Part shown: piece by piece, positions 35,585 through 44,079 of the stretch | Layout of the letters: the number at the start of each line of letters is the position of its first letter | How positions within the stretch are numbered: the stretch's first letter is position 1 | Source of the DNA: Planctomycetota bacterium | GTDB taxonomy: Bacteria > Planctomycetota > J058 > JAJDCP01 | Reading direction: 5' to 3' | DNA: 64,000 nucleotides | Assembly: GCA_029260765.1 (NCBI GenBank) | Contig: JAJDCP010000133.1 | Span: forward strand, 84,274 to 148,273 | Notes under the pieces: model-generated | Told to the model about the DNA's origin: nothing | Seen by the model: the letters and a program-made list of their open reading frames with translations, nothing else | Database searches by the model: none | Made by a program: the position numbers and the translations under genes

Positions 35585-36033
35585 TGGGCCTGGTGGGTTT
35601 TCTTCCCACTGCGACGAAGGTACGCCGTGTAGCGCCTGTCCAAGGCCAGGCTGACGCTGTCGAGCACGCTCCTGCCACGACGCTTGGCATAGATCCTGAT
35701 CAACACGAACATCACCGCGAGCAACACGTAGTGCCCCCAGTGATCGAGGCGCAGGCCCCAGGCGGTCTGTGTCAGGGGCCAGAACGGGTAGATGGGCCAC
35801 TCGCTTCCCGAGCCCACAAAGTCGCTCAGACAACGCAGCAGCACGGCGAGCGCGGCGAAGATCGCCACACGCAGCGGGGGCGCTGCCCCGGGCACGGACT
35901 CCTTTCGCCTCGCCTGCACCAGGCACGTCAGTGTGAGCACCACCAGGGCGAAGAACAGCCCGAGGCTGTAGACGTGATGGATGCGCGTCCAGACTTTGTC
36001 GAAGGCGTCCTGCACCGAGCCGTACCGGATCAT
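35581..36033 (-). CDS. Small multi-pass membrane protein
   Basis: A 150-residue integral membrane protein. Starting at ATG 36033 (preceded by GGGAG), it has helices at about 20-40 (VYSLGLFFALVVLTLTCLVQ), 50-75 (AIFAALAVLLRCLSDFVGSG) and 98-115 (HYVLLAVMFVLIRIYAKRR). The cytoplasmic tail is basic (RRYTAYLRRSGKKTHQ). The frame stays open upstream, but that part is Arg/Pro-rich and unlikely to be coding. I do not recognise it. It is convergent with the acyltransferase operon. Confidence 0.7.
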   Translation of the reverse strand: MIRYGSVQDAFDKVWTRIHHVYSLGLFFALVVLTLTCLVQARRKESVPGAAPPLRVAIFAALAVLLRCLSDFVGSGSEWPIYPFWPLTQTAWGLRLDHWGHYVLLAVMFVLIRIYAKRRGRSVLDSVSLALDRRYTAYLRRSGKKTHQAH

Positions 36034-36272
36034 GGCTCCCAGGCATCCGCATCCGGAAGGATCCCTGCCCAGGTCACGATCCTCCGGGCCCGCAGGTCCT
36101 CTGGACCATCCTGCGCGGCATCTGCGGCGGCAAGCAGGCCCGTGCGGGACCCGACTTCCGCCAGTCCCCAGCTCAGGATCAGGTGCTGCGCGAAATGCAT
36201 TGTTGCCTCTCCTGCCCCCTTGGGGTAGCCGATGTCCAGGCGAGCAGCGGCGAAAACTCACAGCTACCAACA

Positions 36273-36291
36273 TTGTGCGTAATACGCACAA
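36273..36291. promoter_or_regulatory. Operator-like 19-bp palindrome upstream of M61 peptidase
   Basis: TTGTGCGTA-A-TACGCACAA has perfect 9-base arms around one A and lies 25 bases before the ATG at 36316. The position and symmetry suggest a dimeric regulator site that covers the promoter of the peptidase gene. Confidence 0.65.
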
Positions 36292-36315
36292 GCCGATCTA
36301 CGGAGATTCGAAATC

Positions 36316-38127
36316 ATGCGCACTTCCTTCCGCTCGCTGGGAGTCTTGACACTGCTGTGGGCCAGTGCTTGTCTGGCCCAGTCAGCCCCGAGCTTCGAGC
36401 ACCAGCTTGACTGGGGCGCGGCCGCCGACGGGCGACTGACCGTCCAGCTGAAGCTGGGAGACCTCGACCAGACAGAGCTCGGAAGCAGACTCACATTGAA
36501 AATGCCCAACTGGACTCCGGGAGCCTATGGATTCCGGGGCTATGGAGAGCGCGTGGGCGAGCTGACGGCCCATGCCGGATCTGTGGATGGGGCGGAGCTC
36601 GAGGTGCAGCATCCAGAAACCGACACTTGGATCGTCGAGCGCGGCGACGCGGTCACGGTGGTGGTCTCCTACAGCTTGCCCCTGGGCGGTCGGCGGCGGC
36701 GGACGAGCAGCGCTGGTGCCCACTTCACCGGGCCCGACACCTACCTGTACCTCGCGGGGCACGAGCGCATCGGCAGTCATGATGTGCGCATGCTGAACCT
36801 GCCAGAGGGCTGGACTCTGACGACGGGCCTCGAGCAGCTCGAAGGCGCTCCCCATACCTACCGTGCCCACGACTATGACGAGCTGGTCGACTGCCCGGTC
36901 AGCGCCGGGCCGCTGTTCGTCGATACGGTCATGGTGCGGGGCTGTCCCATCGAGCTGTGCTGGCAGGGAGACCGCGAGCTCGCCGAACGCGCCAACGCGC
37001 ACTTGAAAGACGACATTGCCCGCATCGCTGCCTGGCAGTTCGACTTCTTCGGGGAAGTCCCCTTCGAACGCTACCTCTTCCAGTTCGTCGTCAGCCCGGG
37101 CGGGCGTGGAGCCAGCGGCCTCGAGCACCGCAACTCAACAGAGATCAATCTGTCCGAGGCCGCCATCTTCGACAGCAAGGTGGGGTTGAGTGTGATCGCG
37201 CATGAATTCTTCCACCTCTGGAACGTCAAGCGCATCCGCTCGCAGACGATCAACCCGTTCGATTACACACGCGTGCCGCAGATGGACGCGCTCTGGTTCC
37301 ACGAAGGCGTAACGGACTACTACACGTCCGTCTGCCTGCTGCGCACAGGCATCTACAGCGAAGAGGAATACCTCCGTGAGCTGGGCAGCTCCTGGGCGAG
37401 CTGCAATCAGACCGATGACTACTACACAAGGGGCGCGGCCTGGGGCTTCGCCCTCGACCTGGAAATCCGGTCAGCCACGGACAATCGGCGCTCGCTCGAT
37501 GATGTGATGCGCCAGATGAACTGGATGTACGCCAAGCCTGACCGCGGCTTTGAACAATCCGAGGGCATCTTCTGGCTGATCGACGGCGTCGCCCAGAGAG
37601 ACCTCTCCAGCCAGTGGTTGCCGATCGTTCTCGATCAACAGGACGCCGACTTCGGGCCCGTTGCCAGCCTGGCCGGAATGAGCTTCAAGCTGCGAGAGAT
37701 CTCGCGCTCGCCCTTTTTCGGGGTGGTCGCCGACGCGACAGACGAAGGCGGCATCGTCCTGCGCGAAGTCGTCGCGGGAACCTCTGCGGACAAAGCTGGC
37801 TTCCTGGCCGGGGATCGGTTGTTGAGCCTCGATGGCGAGGCCTTTGACGCAGAGAATTGGCAGCAGCTGATCCGTGCTGCCGAGCCAGGTTCGGACATCG
37901 AGGTGCGTTTTGTGCGTGGCGAGCAGGAGCGTGAGGTACGCTTCGCGATGGGCTACCGTGCGCGCCAGGAAGGACGTCTTGAGCGCGATCCGAGGGCTTC
38001 CGCCGGCCAACGTGAGGTTCTCGCGCAGTTCCTGACGACCCAGCCCTTCCAACCACTCAGCGAGCCGGACGCTGAGCCGACTCCCGAGCAGAGCCCTGAA
38101 AAGGTTCCGGCCGGGGGCTATTTCTGA
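36316..38127 (+). CDS. M61 family glycyl aminopeptidase-like metallopeptidase with PDZ domain
   Basis: A 603-residue exported zinc aminopeptidase. A signal peptide (LGVLTLLWASACLAQ) precedes an N-terminal beta domain. The gluzincin motif IAHEFFHLWN gives His296, Glu297 and His300, and FHEGVTDYY supplies the third ligand Glu330. ASGLEHRNS upstream matches the family's conserved GLEH loop. Residues ~470-560 form a PDZ domain (SADKAGFLAGDRLLSLDG), typical of M61 proteins, and the C-terminus is Pro/Glu-rich. It probably trims Gly/Ala-starting peptides in the periplasm. Regulated, I infer, through the palindrome just upstream. Confidence 0.92.
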   Translation: MRTSFRSLGVLTLLWASACLAQSAPSFEHQLDWGAAADGRLTVQLKLGDLDQTELGSRLTLKMPNWTPGAYGFRGYGERVGELTAHAGSVDGAELEVQHPETDTWIVERGDAVTVVVSYSLPLGGRRRRTSSAGAHFTGPDTYLYLAGHERIGSHDVRMLNLPEGWTLTTGLEQLEGAPHTYRAHDYDELVDCPVSAGPLFVDTVMVRGCPIELCWQGDRELAERANAHLKDDIARIAAWQFDFFGEVPFERYLFQFVVSPGGRGASGLEHRNSTEINLSEAAIFDSKVGLSVIAHEFFHLWNVKRIRSQTINPFDYTRVPQMDALWFHEGVTDYYTSVCLLRTGIYSEEEYLRELGSSWASCNQTDDYYTRGAAWGFALDLEIRSATDNRRSLDDVMRQMNWMYAKPDRGFEQSEGIFWLIDGVAQRDLSSQWLPIVLDQQDADFGPVASLAGMSFKLREISRSPFFGVVADATDEGGIVLREVVAGTSADKAGFLAGDRLLSLDGEAFDAENWQQLIRAAEPGSDIEVRFVRGEQEREVRFAMGYRARQEGRLERDPRASAGQREVLAQFLTTQPFQPLSEPDAEPTPEQSPEKVPAGGYF

Positions 38128-38205
38128 GAACAAGACCTGCCCTTCGGAAAAATCCTCGACACCACCCTGCAGTGCGGCACAATCGGGAATTTGCGGAGTC
38201 CCGGC

Positions 38206-38451
38206 ATGGCACAGCCCGATCTGCTGCTCTACATGTATCCCAGCTGTCCGTATTGCGCTCTGGTCCTGCGAGCGATCGAGCAGCTCGGCGTCGAAGTCCC
38301 GACACGAGATATCCGTGCGGACCCCGATGCCTTTGAGGAATTCTCTTCGCGGACTGGAGGCCGGACTCAGGTCCCCTGCCTGTTCATCGACGGCAAACCG
38401 ATGTGGGAAAGTGCGGATATCGCGACCTGGCTCAAGAAACAATTCAGCTGA
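38206..38451 (+). CDS. Glutaredoxin-like protein (GST N-terminal type)
   Basis: An 81-residue thioredoxin-fold protein with redox motif SCPYC at residues 13-17, GRTQVPCLFIDG with the cis-Pro loop, and WESADIATWLKKQF at the end. This resembles glutaredoxins and the N-terminal domain of GST-like proteins. It should reduce disulfides or deglutathionylate proteins. ATG 38206 has GGAG upstream. It lies between the M61 gene and a redoxin-like lipoprotein, so redox biology may be a shared theme. Confidence 0.9.
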   Translation: MAQPDLLLYMYPSCPYCALVLRAIEQLGVEVPTRDIRADPDAFEEFSSRTGGRTQVPCLFIDGKPMWESADIATWLKKQFS

Positions 38452-38545
38452 GCTGTACTTTCCCCGACCGCTGCGCGCCGCCCATCTCCATCGAGGCCAC
38501 AAGACGACCCCCAGCGGCAAGCGCGGGGATCAGGCGGGCTCGGCG

Positions 38546-38575
38546 TTGAAATCTGCACATCCGCTGGAGTATGAT
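38546..38575 (+). promoter_or_regulatory. Promoter for redoxin-like lipoprotein gene
   Basis: TTGAAA at 38546-38551, an 18-bp spacer and TATGAT at 38570-38575, about 84 bases before the ATG at 38659. Confidence 0.55.
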
Positions 38576-38658
38576 AACGTTTTCTATTGAGTGCGGACCT
38601 TCTATCGAGGTCCTGGAAGTCAACGGAGCCGGAGGCTCCACATAAGAAGGGGAAACCG

Positions 38659-39579
38659 ATGCGCCACTTGTTCCGTGTGAGCCTCCTCGCCCTCGCAACG
38701 ACTCTGTTGCTCGGCTGCAACGGAGTCACAAAGCCCAGCGGAGAGCCCCCCAAGATCGTCGAGCCCAAGCCGCCGATGCTCCTGGACTGGCCCGACTGGA
38801 CGATGGCCCGCGACACCGACGGCTTGACCGAGTTGGGCGACGTTGCCTTGCGTGACAGCCAGGGCAGGCCCTGGATCCTCAGCCGCCACAAGGGCAAGGT
38901 GATCATCATGCAGGCCGGAAGTGCCAGCTCGCCGGCCTACCTGCGCTCGCTCGAAGCGTACGGACAGCTGATGGCCCATGAGGGTCTCGAGGATCTCCTG
39001 CATGTCACGATCTACAGTGAAGAGGCGCATCCTGAGCTGATCGGTCCCGCCAACCCCAAGTTGCGTTGGGTTTTGAGCGCAGATGACCGCGCAGCTCTGG
39101 CGCAAGCTGGTAGCTACAAGCTGGTTTACATGACCAGTGGCGGCAAACAGACAGTCATGGGCACGCGCGCCGAAGGGCAGGTCGTGTTGGTGGACTACCT
39201 CGATCAGTCACGCCGGATCGAAAACGTCTGGGGGCTCGAGCTCGGCTATGGCCGTGGCGCCCATGAGAATCCCGTAGTGGTGCTGGATGCTGAGGGCAAA
39301 GTCGCTTTTGCTGCTGCCGATCTGGGATCGAGCATGGACGCTCTGCATGACTTCCTGCACGAGCACTTCGGCCTTGCGAGCCACGAAGCGCCGCCAGCAA
39401 TCGATGAAGTCCCGGCTGTCGACCCCGCTGTCGATGAAGTTCCGGCTGTGGATCCCGCTGCCGATGAAGTCCCGGCTGTCGACCCCGCTGCTGACGAAGT
39501 CCCGGCTGTCGACCCCGCTGCCGGCGAAGTTCCGGCTGTTGAGCCCCCCGCTGTCGACCCCTCTGCCGACCAGCCCTGA
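38659..39579 (+). CDS. Redoxin-like lipoprotein with catalytic Cys replaced, repetitive acidic tail
   Basis: A 306-residue lipoprotein with lipobox LLGC (Cys near residue 15) after a short signal peptide. Residues ~50-240 resemble a deiodinase-like redoxin domain: VALRDSQGRPWILSRHKGKV, then MQAGSASSPAYLRSLEAYGQ and VTIYSEEAHPEL. At the place where active relatives carry GSxT(C/U)PPF, this protein has GSASSPAY, so the catalytic Cys or Sec is a Ser and it is likely inactive. The tail (about 249-306) has four exact or near-exact DEVPAVDPA[AV] decapeptides plus a variant fifth. ATG 38659 has AAGGGG upstream. Confidence 0.8.
   Translation: MRHLFRVSLLALATTLLLGCNGVTKPSGEPPKIVEPKPPMLLDWPDWTMARDTDGLTELGDVALRDSQGRPWILSRHKGKVIIMQAGSASSPAYLRSLEAYGQLMAHEGLEDLLHVTIYSEEAHPELIGPANPKLRWVLSADDRAALAQAGSYKLVYMTSGGKQTVMGTRAEGQVVLVDYLDQSRRIENVWGLELGYGRGAHENPVVVLDAEGKVAFAAADLGSSMDALHDFLHEHFGLASHEAPPAIDEVPAVDPAVDEVPAVDPAADEVPAVDPAADEVPAVDPAAGEVPAVEPPAVDPSADQP
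39403..39546 (+). repeat. 30-bp in-frame repeat encoding DEVPAVDPAA decapeptides
   Basis: Four units (39403, 39433, 39463, 39493) and a degenerate fifth (39523), each 30 bases. The high identity means copy number could vary by slippage. Confidence 0.85.
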
Positions 39580-39654
39580 TTCGACTCCAGCCAGCTCGCA
39601 CAAGAACCCCGCTGCCGCGCGCTGCGGGCGTTCGCGCAGGGAGGAGCGAGGCGC

Positions 39655-41076
39655 TTGCAATGTCCCGCCTGTAGCAAGTCGAATCCCCCCGGAGCAAGCT
39701 TCTGCATGGGCTGTGGAGGCGCGCTCGCGGCGGAGGACTTGTCTGAGCTCATCCTGCGTGAGGGGTACCGCTGCCTGCAGGGCAAGACCCTCAACGGCTA
39801 CAAGATCCTGAAGCCTCTGGGTCAGGGAGGTATGGGCTCGGTCTTTCTGGCCGTCCAGGTCAAGCTCCGGCGCCGCGTGGCTCTCAAAGTGCTGCCTCCC
39901 AAGGCGGTGGAACGCGAAGGCAGCTTGCGTCGCTTCGAGCGTGAGGCACAGAGCCTGGCACGCCTCGAGCATCCGGGAATCGTCGCGGTCCATGACCTCT
40001 TTCAGGCACAAGGTCTGATCTGCATCGCGATGAGCTACGCCAATGGAGGCACGGTCCGCCACCTGATCAAGAAGAGAGGCAGCATCAACGAGAACTGGGC
40101 GGCGGACATCATCTGCCAGGCGGCTGCAGCGCTCGCGGCGGCGGCCAAGAAAGGGATCGTGCACCGGGACATCAAACCAGCCAACCTGCTGATGATGGAC
40201 AACGGTCAGGTCAAGGTGGCCGATTTCGGGCTGGTGAAGTCCCAGAAAGAAGGCTCGGGACTCACGATCAGTGGCACCGTGATGGGGACGCCAACCTATA
40301 TGGCGCCCGAACAGATCCGCGACTGCCGCAACGCAGATCACCGTTCAGACCTGTATGCACTGGGTTGTGTGTTGTACGAGCTGCTTAGCGGTAAGCCCCC
40401 GTTCGCCAGCAAGGACGTAACCAAGGTTCTGCTCGCGCAGCTCGAAGAAGCTCCCGACCTCGACAAGCTCAAGGTGAGCAAGACCATGCGACGGGCGCTC
40501 GAGCGTCTGCTTGCCAAGGACCCAGCCCTGCGTTTTCGCGATGGATCTGCCACGATCCGGGCCTTGAAGAGCCTCAGCCGCCGCGAGCGTGTCGGAAAGC
40601 AGAGCAGCGGGAAAACCTCCCGGGCCCGTCGGCCTTCTCCGCTGGCCGAGCTCGAAACTGTTCACGAACAGCCGCCGGAAGTCTCGTCCAACGCCCCCAC
40701 CATCGAAGAAGCGCCCGAACCCGTGGGCACACCAGCTAGCGCGCGGCAGCGAAAGCTCGAGATCACCATGGCAGGACGCCAGGCCCGGGCGCGGCGCTGG
40801 CCCTGGTTGCTGCTGCTCGTGCTGATCGTTGCCGCCGTAGGGGTGGTCTCCAGCCGACCGGAATGGCTGGGTGTCCGCTGGGAAGCTGCCCGACATCGAG
40901 CGATCTCGGCCCGGAATGCCTGGCTCAGGCAGGGTGCGGCGCACAGCGCGGATCAGGACGACAGCGCTCTGGAATGGCTGATGCAGGGAGACGGCTGGGT
41001 CGTCGAAGGCCGTCACCGGCAGGCCCTTGAGGCCTATCAACGTTCGGAGTCGCTCTACCTGCACACCCGCCCGTAG
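39655..41076 (+). CDS. Zinc-ribbon Ser/Thr protein kinase, single-pass membrane
   Basis: A 473-residue Hanks-type kinase. A zinc ribbon opens the protein (MQCPACSKSNPPGASFCMGC, CxxC...CxxC). The kinase domain (about 45-310) has PLGQGGMGSVF, the ALKVLPPK lysine, HRDIKPANLL and DFGLVK, all intact, so it should be active. A disordered linker, one membrane helix (~382-402, WPWLLLLVLIVAAVGVVSS) and a short TPR-like external tail follow. It probably senses something outside and phosphorylates cytoplasmic targets, perhaps opposing the PP2C phosphatase at 48.5 kb. Start TTG 39655 has GGGAGGAG upstream. Confidence 0.92.
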   Translation: MQCPACSKSNPPGASFCMGCGGALAAEDLSELILREGYRCLQGKTLNGYKILKPLGQGGMGSVFLAVQVKLRRRVALKVLPPKAVEREGSLRRFEREAQSLARLEHPGIVAVHDLFQAQGLICIAMSYANGGTVRHLIKKRGSINENWAADIICQAAAALAAAAKKGIVHRDIKPANLLMMDNGQVKVADFGLVKSQKEGSGLTISGTVMGTPTYMAPEQIRDCRNADHRSDLYALGCVLYELLSGKPPFASKDVTKVLLAQLEEAPDLDKLKVSKTMRRALERLLAKDPALRFRDGSATIRALKSLSRRERVGKQSSGKTSRARRPSPLAELETVHEQPPEVSSNAPTIEEAPEPVGTPASARQRKLEITMAGRQARARRWPWLLLLVLIVAAVGVVSSRPEWLGVRWEAARHRAISARNAWLRQGAAHSADQDDSALEWLMQGDGWVVEGRHRQALEAYQRSESLYLHTRP

Positions 41077-41096
41077 GCGGGCTCAGTGTGCTGCGA

Positions 41097-42083
41097 CTAG
41101 CCCAAATGCTCCGCGATGGCCGCCTTCTCGCTCTCAAGCTCGGCGACAGTCGCGGCCAGTTTCTCTTGCCCAAAGGCGTCGAACTCGAGGTTCTGGACGA
41201 CCTGATACTCGCCATTCTCGATCGTGCAGGGCATCGAGCAATACACTCCTTCAGGGACGCCATACGAACCATCAGAGGCGATAGCCATGCTGACCCAGTC
41301 GCCATCTTCGGTGCCGTGCACCCAATCGCGGATGTGGTCCACAGCCGCGTTGGCCGCCGACGCCGCCGACGACTTGCCACGCGCTTCGATGATCGCGGCG
41401 CCACGTTTCTGCACAGTCGTGATGAAGTCTCCACGCAACCATTCTTGATCGCTGATGACCTCAGAGACCGACTGGCCGCCGATCTCTGCGTAGCGGGTAT
41501 CAGGGAACTGCGTGGCCGAATGGTTGCCCCAGATCGTCATCTTCTTGACGCTGGTGATCGGCTGACCTGAGCGTTGCGCCAGTTGCGACTTCGCCCGGTT
41601 GTGGTCGAGGCGCGTCATCGCCATGAATCGGTTGGCGGGAATGTCCCGCGCATGGCTGGCCGCGATCAGGCAGTTGGTGTTGGCTGGATTGCCGACAACC
41701 AGGACACGCAGATCATCAGCGGCCCGGTTCAGAGCTTTCCCCTGGCCCACGAAGATCGGGCCGTTCTTGTGCAGCAGGTCTTTGCGCAGCATGCCCGGTC
41801 CGCGCGGGAAGGCGCCGACCAGGATGGCATAGTTGGCTCCATCGAATCCCTGTGCGGGATCATCGGTGACGACGACATCGCGCACGAGCGGAAATGCACA
41901 ATCCAGTAGCTCCATCACGACGCCCTCAGCAGCCTTGACCGCTTGGGGGATCTCGAGCAGGCGGAAACTGACAGGCTGGTCCGGTCCCAGCATACTGCCA
42001 CTGGCGATCTGGAAGATGAGGCTGTAGCAGATCTGACCGGCAGCACCGGTGACTGCAACCTGAACGGGCTGTTTTTCGGACAT
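41097..42083 (-). CDS. mdh: Malate dehydrogenase
   Basis: A 328-residue NAD(P)-dependent malate dehydrogenase interconverting malate and oxaloacetate in the TCA cycle. The N-terminal VAVTGAAGQICYSLIFQIAS is the Gly-rich coenzyme loop, AFPRGPGMLRKDLL is the substrate-binding arginine loop, VVGNPANTNCLI is the next conserved block, and the catalytic His is in TIWGNHSATQFPD. It has the longer layout of the mdh type related to cytosolic and chloroplast enzymes (type 2 malate dehydrogenase). ATG 42083 follows GGAGGAGACAGC. It is near but not adjacent to sucCD. Confidence 0.95.
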   Translation of the reverse strand: MSEKQPVQVAVTGAAGQICYSLIFQIASGSMLGPDQPVSFRLLEIPQAVKAAEGVVMELLDCAFPLVRDVVVTDDPAQGFDGANYAILVGAFPRGPGMLRKDLLHKNGPIFVGQGKALNRAADDLRVLVVGNPANTNCLIAASHARDIPANRFMAMTRLDHNRAKSQLAQRSGQPITSVKKMTIWGNHSATQFPDTRYAEIGGQSVSEVISDQEWLRGDFITTVQKRGAAIIEARGKSSAASAANAAVDHIRDWVHGTEDGDWVSMAIASDGSYGVPEGVYCSMPCTIENGEYQVVQNLEFDAFGQEKLAATVAELESEKAAIAEHLG

Positions 42084-42239
42084 GCTGTCTCCTCCAACGG
42101 GTTTTGCCGCAACCCTACCCGATTTCGTGTTGGAAGGAAAGTTGCACCACGATTCCCAGAGCCCGGACGCGGAGCGCTTCTGGGCCGAGCGGGGCGCTAC
42201 CGCCTCAGTCCAAGGCAAGGAAGCTGGTGCTTTGCGGAC

Positions 42240-42662
42240 TCAGTCAGCCGGACAGCATGGCGCTTGGGGTAGCGCAGACGGGGGAGACTTCCGATCAGGA
42301 AACTCCTGGCGCAGCGGACCCCGCATCAACTGTGTCCAGGCCCCGTCAGAAGCGGGATCCAGGGACACCGCAGGAGCCGCCATCGGCCCCGGAGCGCAGC
42401 ACTCTCGCTCGCGAATTGCACAGAACAGACTCGTCAAGGCCAACAGGCTCAATGCCACGATGATGGTGAACAGCAGAGACGGAGCCTGGGCCGTGGGCAC
42501 GGGAGGTATCGTGGACGCACCGGGTGAGACCGGCACGGGCTTGGCGGCGCACGCATGGCAGCGCACGCGCCGGGCGACGATCAAGCATGAAGAACAGAAG
42601 GGCCGGTCGCAATCGCCGCAGCTGGTCACAGCTGGTGTGGACGGATGGCGTGTGCAACGCAT
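42240..42662 (-). CDS. B-box-like zinc finger membrane protein
   Basis: A 140-residue protein with an N-terminal zinc-binding region, MRCTRHPSTPAVTSCGDCDR followed by PFCSSCL and CHAC. The Cys/His spacing resembles a B-box. One membrane helix follows (SLLFTIIVALSLLALTSLFC), then a short Pro/Ala-rich tail. ATG 42662 follows GGGAGCATGCC; an upstream frame extension is less convincing. Similar small zinc-finger/TM proteins with rhomboid or other membrane partners are known, but this one stands alone. Function unknown. Confidence 0.7.
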   Translation of the reverse strand: MRCTRHPSTPAVTSCGDCDRPFCSSCLIVARRVRCHACAAKPVPVSPGASTIPPVPTAQAPSLLFTIIVALSLLALTSLFCAIRERECCAPGPMAAPAVSLDPASDGAWTQLMRGPLRQEFPDRKSPPSALPQAPCCPAD

Positions 42663-43132
42663 GGCATGCTCCCGACACAGTACGAGCAAGAAAGCCCTGG
42701 CGCTGAAGAGAGTACGCCAGAGCGCGCCGTACCGAACGATCCTGGCAACCGTGCCAGTATACACTGAAACGCGCTACCCGCGCCACAGCATTGCCCATGC
42801 AGCAGGACACCAGCCCACCTGCTTTAGGATCTGGAACAGCCAGCGAAGCTGTTCGGGAGTGCTATTCAAGCTGGGCAGCCCAGAGCATTCCAGGCTGAAT
42901 CTGCGGGACACATTCAGCATTCTACTGTCATAGCCCCATTGTAAGGCGATTAACTGCCCTGGAAGGCCGTCTAGAACCCATCTCTGCAAACACTAGCGCC
43001 CTCAAACAACAGGTAATCGATGTGTTTTAGCCACTCTTCAAAAAAGAGACTTGCACACATCTCCCCGCATGACTAGATTTCAAGTGTGTTGAAATATTTC
43101 ACCAGACATTCATATGTTGATTCGGAGGGGCC
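42663..43132. other. Noncoding stretch with relatively AT-rich end
   Basis: About 470 bases with no supported gene. It includes the divergent promoter region of the two flanking genes. TATACT-like boxes appear near 42756 (minus strand) without a good -35. The stretch 43020-43130 is AT-richer and holds the next gene's likely promoter. Confidence 0.5.
43051..43079 (+). promoter_or_regulatory. Weak promoter candidate for DNA-binding-like gene
   Basis: TTGCAC at 43051-43056, a 17-bp spacer and TAGATT at 43074-43079. It would leave a leader of about 47 bases, which includes a TTGAAATATTTCA palindrome-like element near 43089. Confidence 0.3.
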
Positions 43133-43867
43133 ATGTCGACGATCAAACTTTCTGTGTCTCGTGGCGACTGCAACATCACCGTTGAAGGCGACCGCGACGA
43201 AGCCCGAGAAGAGCTGGACCGCCTGGCTGCGATGCATCTTGATGGCCCTACTGCTTCTCACGGAGAAGAGTCTTCGGCTGAAAAGACGGCGGATTCCTTC
43301 GCAGAGTTCTACAAGAACTCCAAGCCCAAGCGCGGTACGCAGGGTTTGATCGCTGCCAAGTACTTGACCGATGTTCTCCATATCACTGAGATCCGCATCG
43401 CCGACTTCAAATCTGTGCTCGAAGAGGTCGGTGTGCCTCCTTTGAGCATGCCGGCACGTGCCAACCTGGTCGCAAAGGGCTGGCTCGAGCGTCCCGGACG
43501 CGGCCGGTACATCTTCACCGACACCGGTCGTGGTGCCTATGACAAGCTGGTAGAGGGTGCGTCATTGCGCGAGTTGCCGGTATCTGAGGTCAAGAAGCAG
43601 CGCGGCAAGCGCGGCGGCATCTTGAGCAAGTACAAACATGCGAACAAGCCCACCAACATCATCACCTGCTTGATCAATGAGAAGGGCCCGATCGACTTCA
43701 GTGGCATTTCGAAGCTCTACGACAAGGCATTTGGCAAACCCCCTGCGAATCTCAAACTTCTCTTGAACAACATGACCGGCAGCAAGATCGGCACGGCCAA
43801 GTTGGCCAGTGGCAACTACACCCTGACCGACAAGGGCAACAAGCTGGTCAAGAGCCTGCGGAGCTGA
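43133..43867 (+). CDS. Possible winged-helix DNA-binding protein with duplicated domain
   Basis: A 244-residue soluble protein. Residues 1-32 read IKLSVSRGDCNITVEGDRDE, a short beta-hairpin module seen at the N-terminus of various regulators. Two winged-helix-like units follow: one ends RGRYIFTDTGRGAYDKL (~residues 122-140) and the second ends SGNYTLTDKGNKLVKSL (~226-242), so the domain is duplicated. Basic residues (KKQRGKRGG) lie between them. I infer DNA binding, not a specific regulator family. ATG 43133 follows GGAGGGG. A strong hairpin follows the stop. Confidence 0.68.
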   Translation: MSTIKLSVSRGDCNITVEGDRDEAREELDRLAAMHLDGPTASHGEESSAEKTADSFAEFYKNSKPKRGTQGLIAAKYLTDVLHITEIRIADFKSVLEEVGVPPLSMPARANLVAKGWLERPGRGRYIFTDTGRGAYDKLVEGASLRELPVSEVKKQRGKRGGILSKYKHANKPTNIITCLINEKGPIDFSGISKLYDKAFGKPPANLKLLLNNMTGSKIGTAKLASGNYTLTDKGNKLVKSLRS

Positions 43868-43888
43868 GTCTCACCTGTTTCCTGCGCC

Positions 43889-43915
43889 CCAGGGCACTCC
43901 ACGGGAGTGCCCTGG
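43889..43915 (+). terminator. GC-rich hairpin after the DNA-binding-like gene
   Basis: Perfect 12-bp stem CCAGGGCACTCC / GGAGTGCCCTGG with an ACG loop. No U-tract follows, so termination may need another factor. Confidence 0.6.
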
Positions 43916-44015
43916 TCCCATCGCAGGTACTCCGGCTGAGAGAGCCCGGCCCGCTCAGGGCATGCTGGTGCCGAAGAAACAGGAACTGCCTGTCTACCTG
44001 AGCCCCCTCGCCAAG

Positions 44016-44045
44016 TTGAAGCGAAGCCTACGGGCGCGCTATGCT
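44016..44045 (+). promoter_or_regulatory. Promoter for HNH endonuclease gene
   Basis: TTGAAG at 44016-44021, 18-bp spacer, TATGCT at 44040-44045. This lies 34 bases before GTG 44080 with its GGAGGAG site. Confidence 0.45.
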
Positions 44046-44079
44046 GAGGGTGTCCAACACTTGACTGGAGGAGCTTCGA

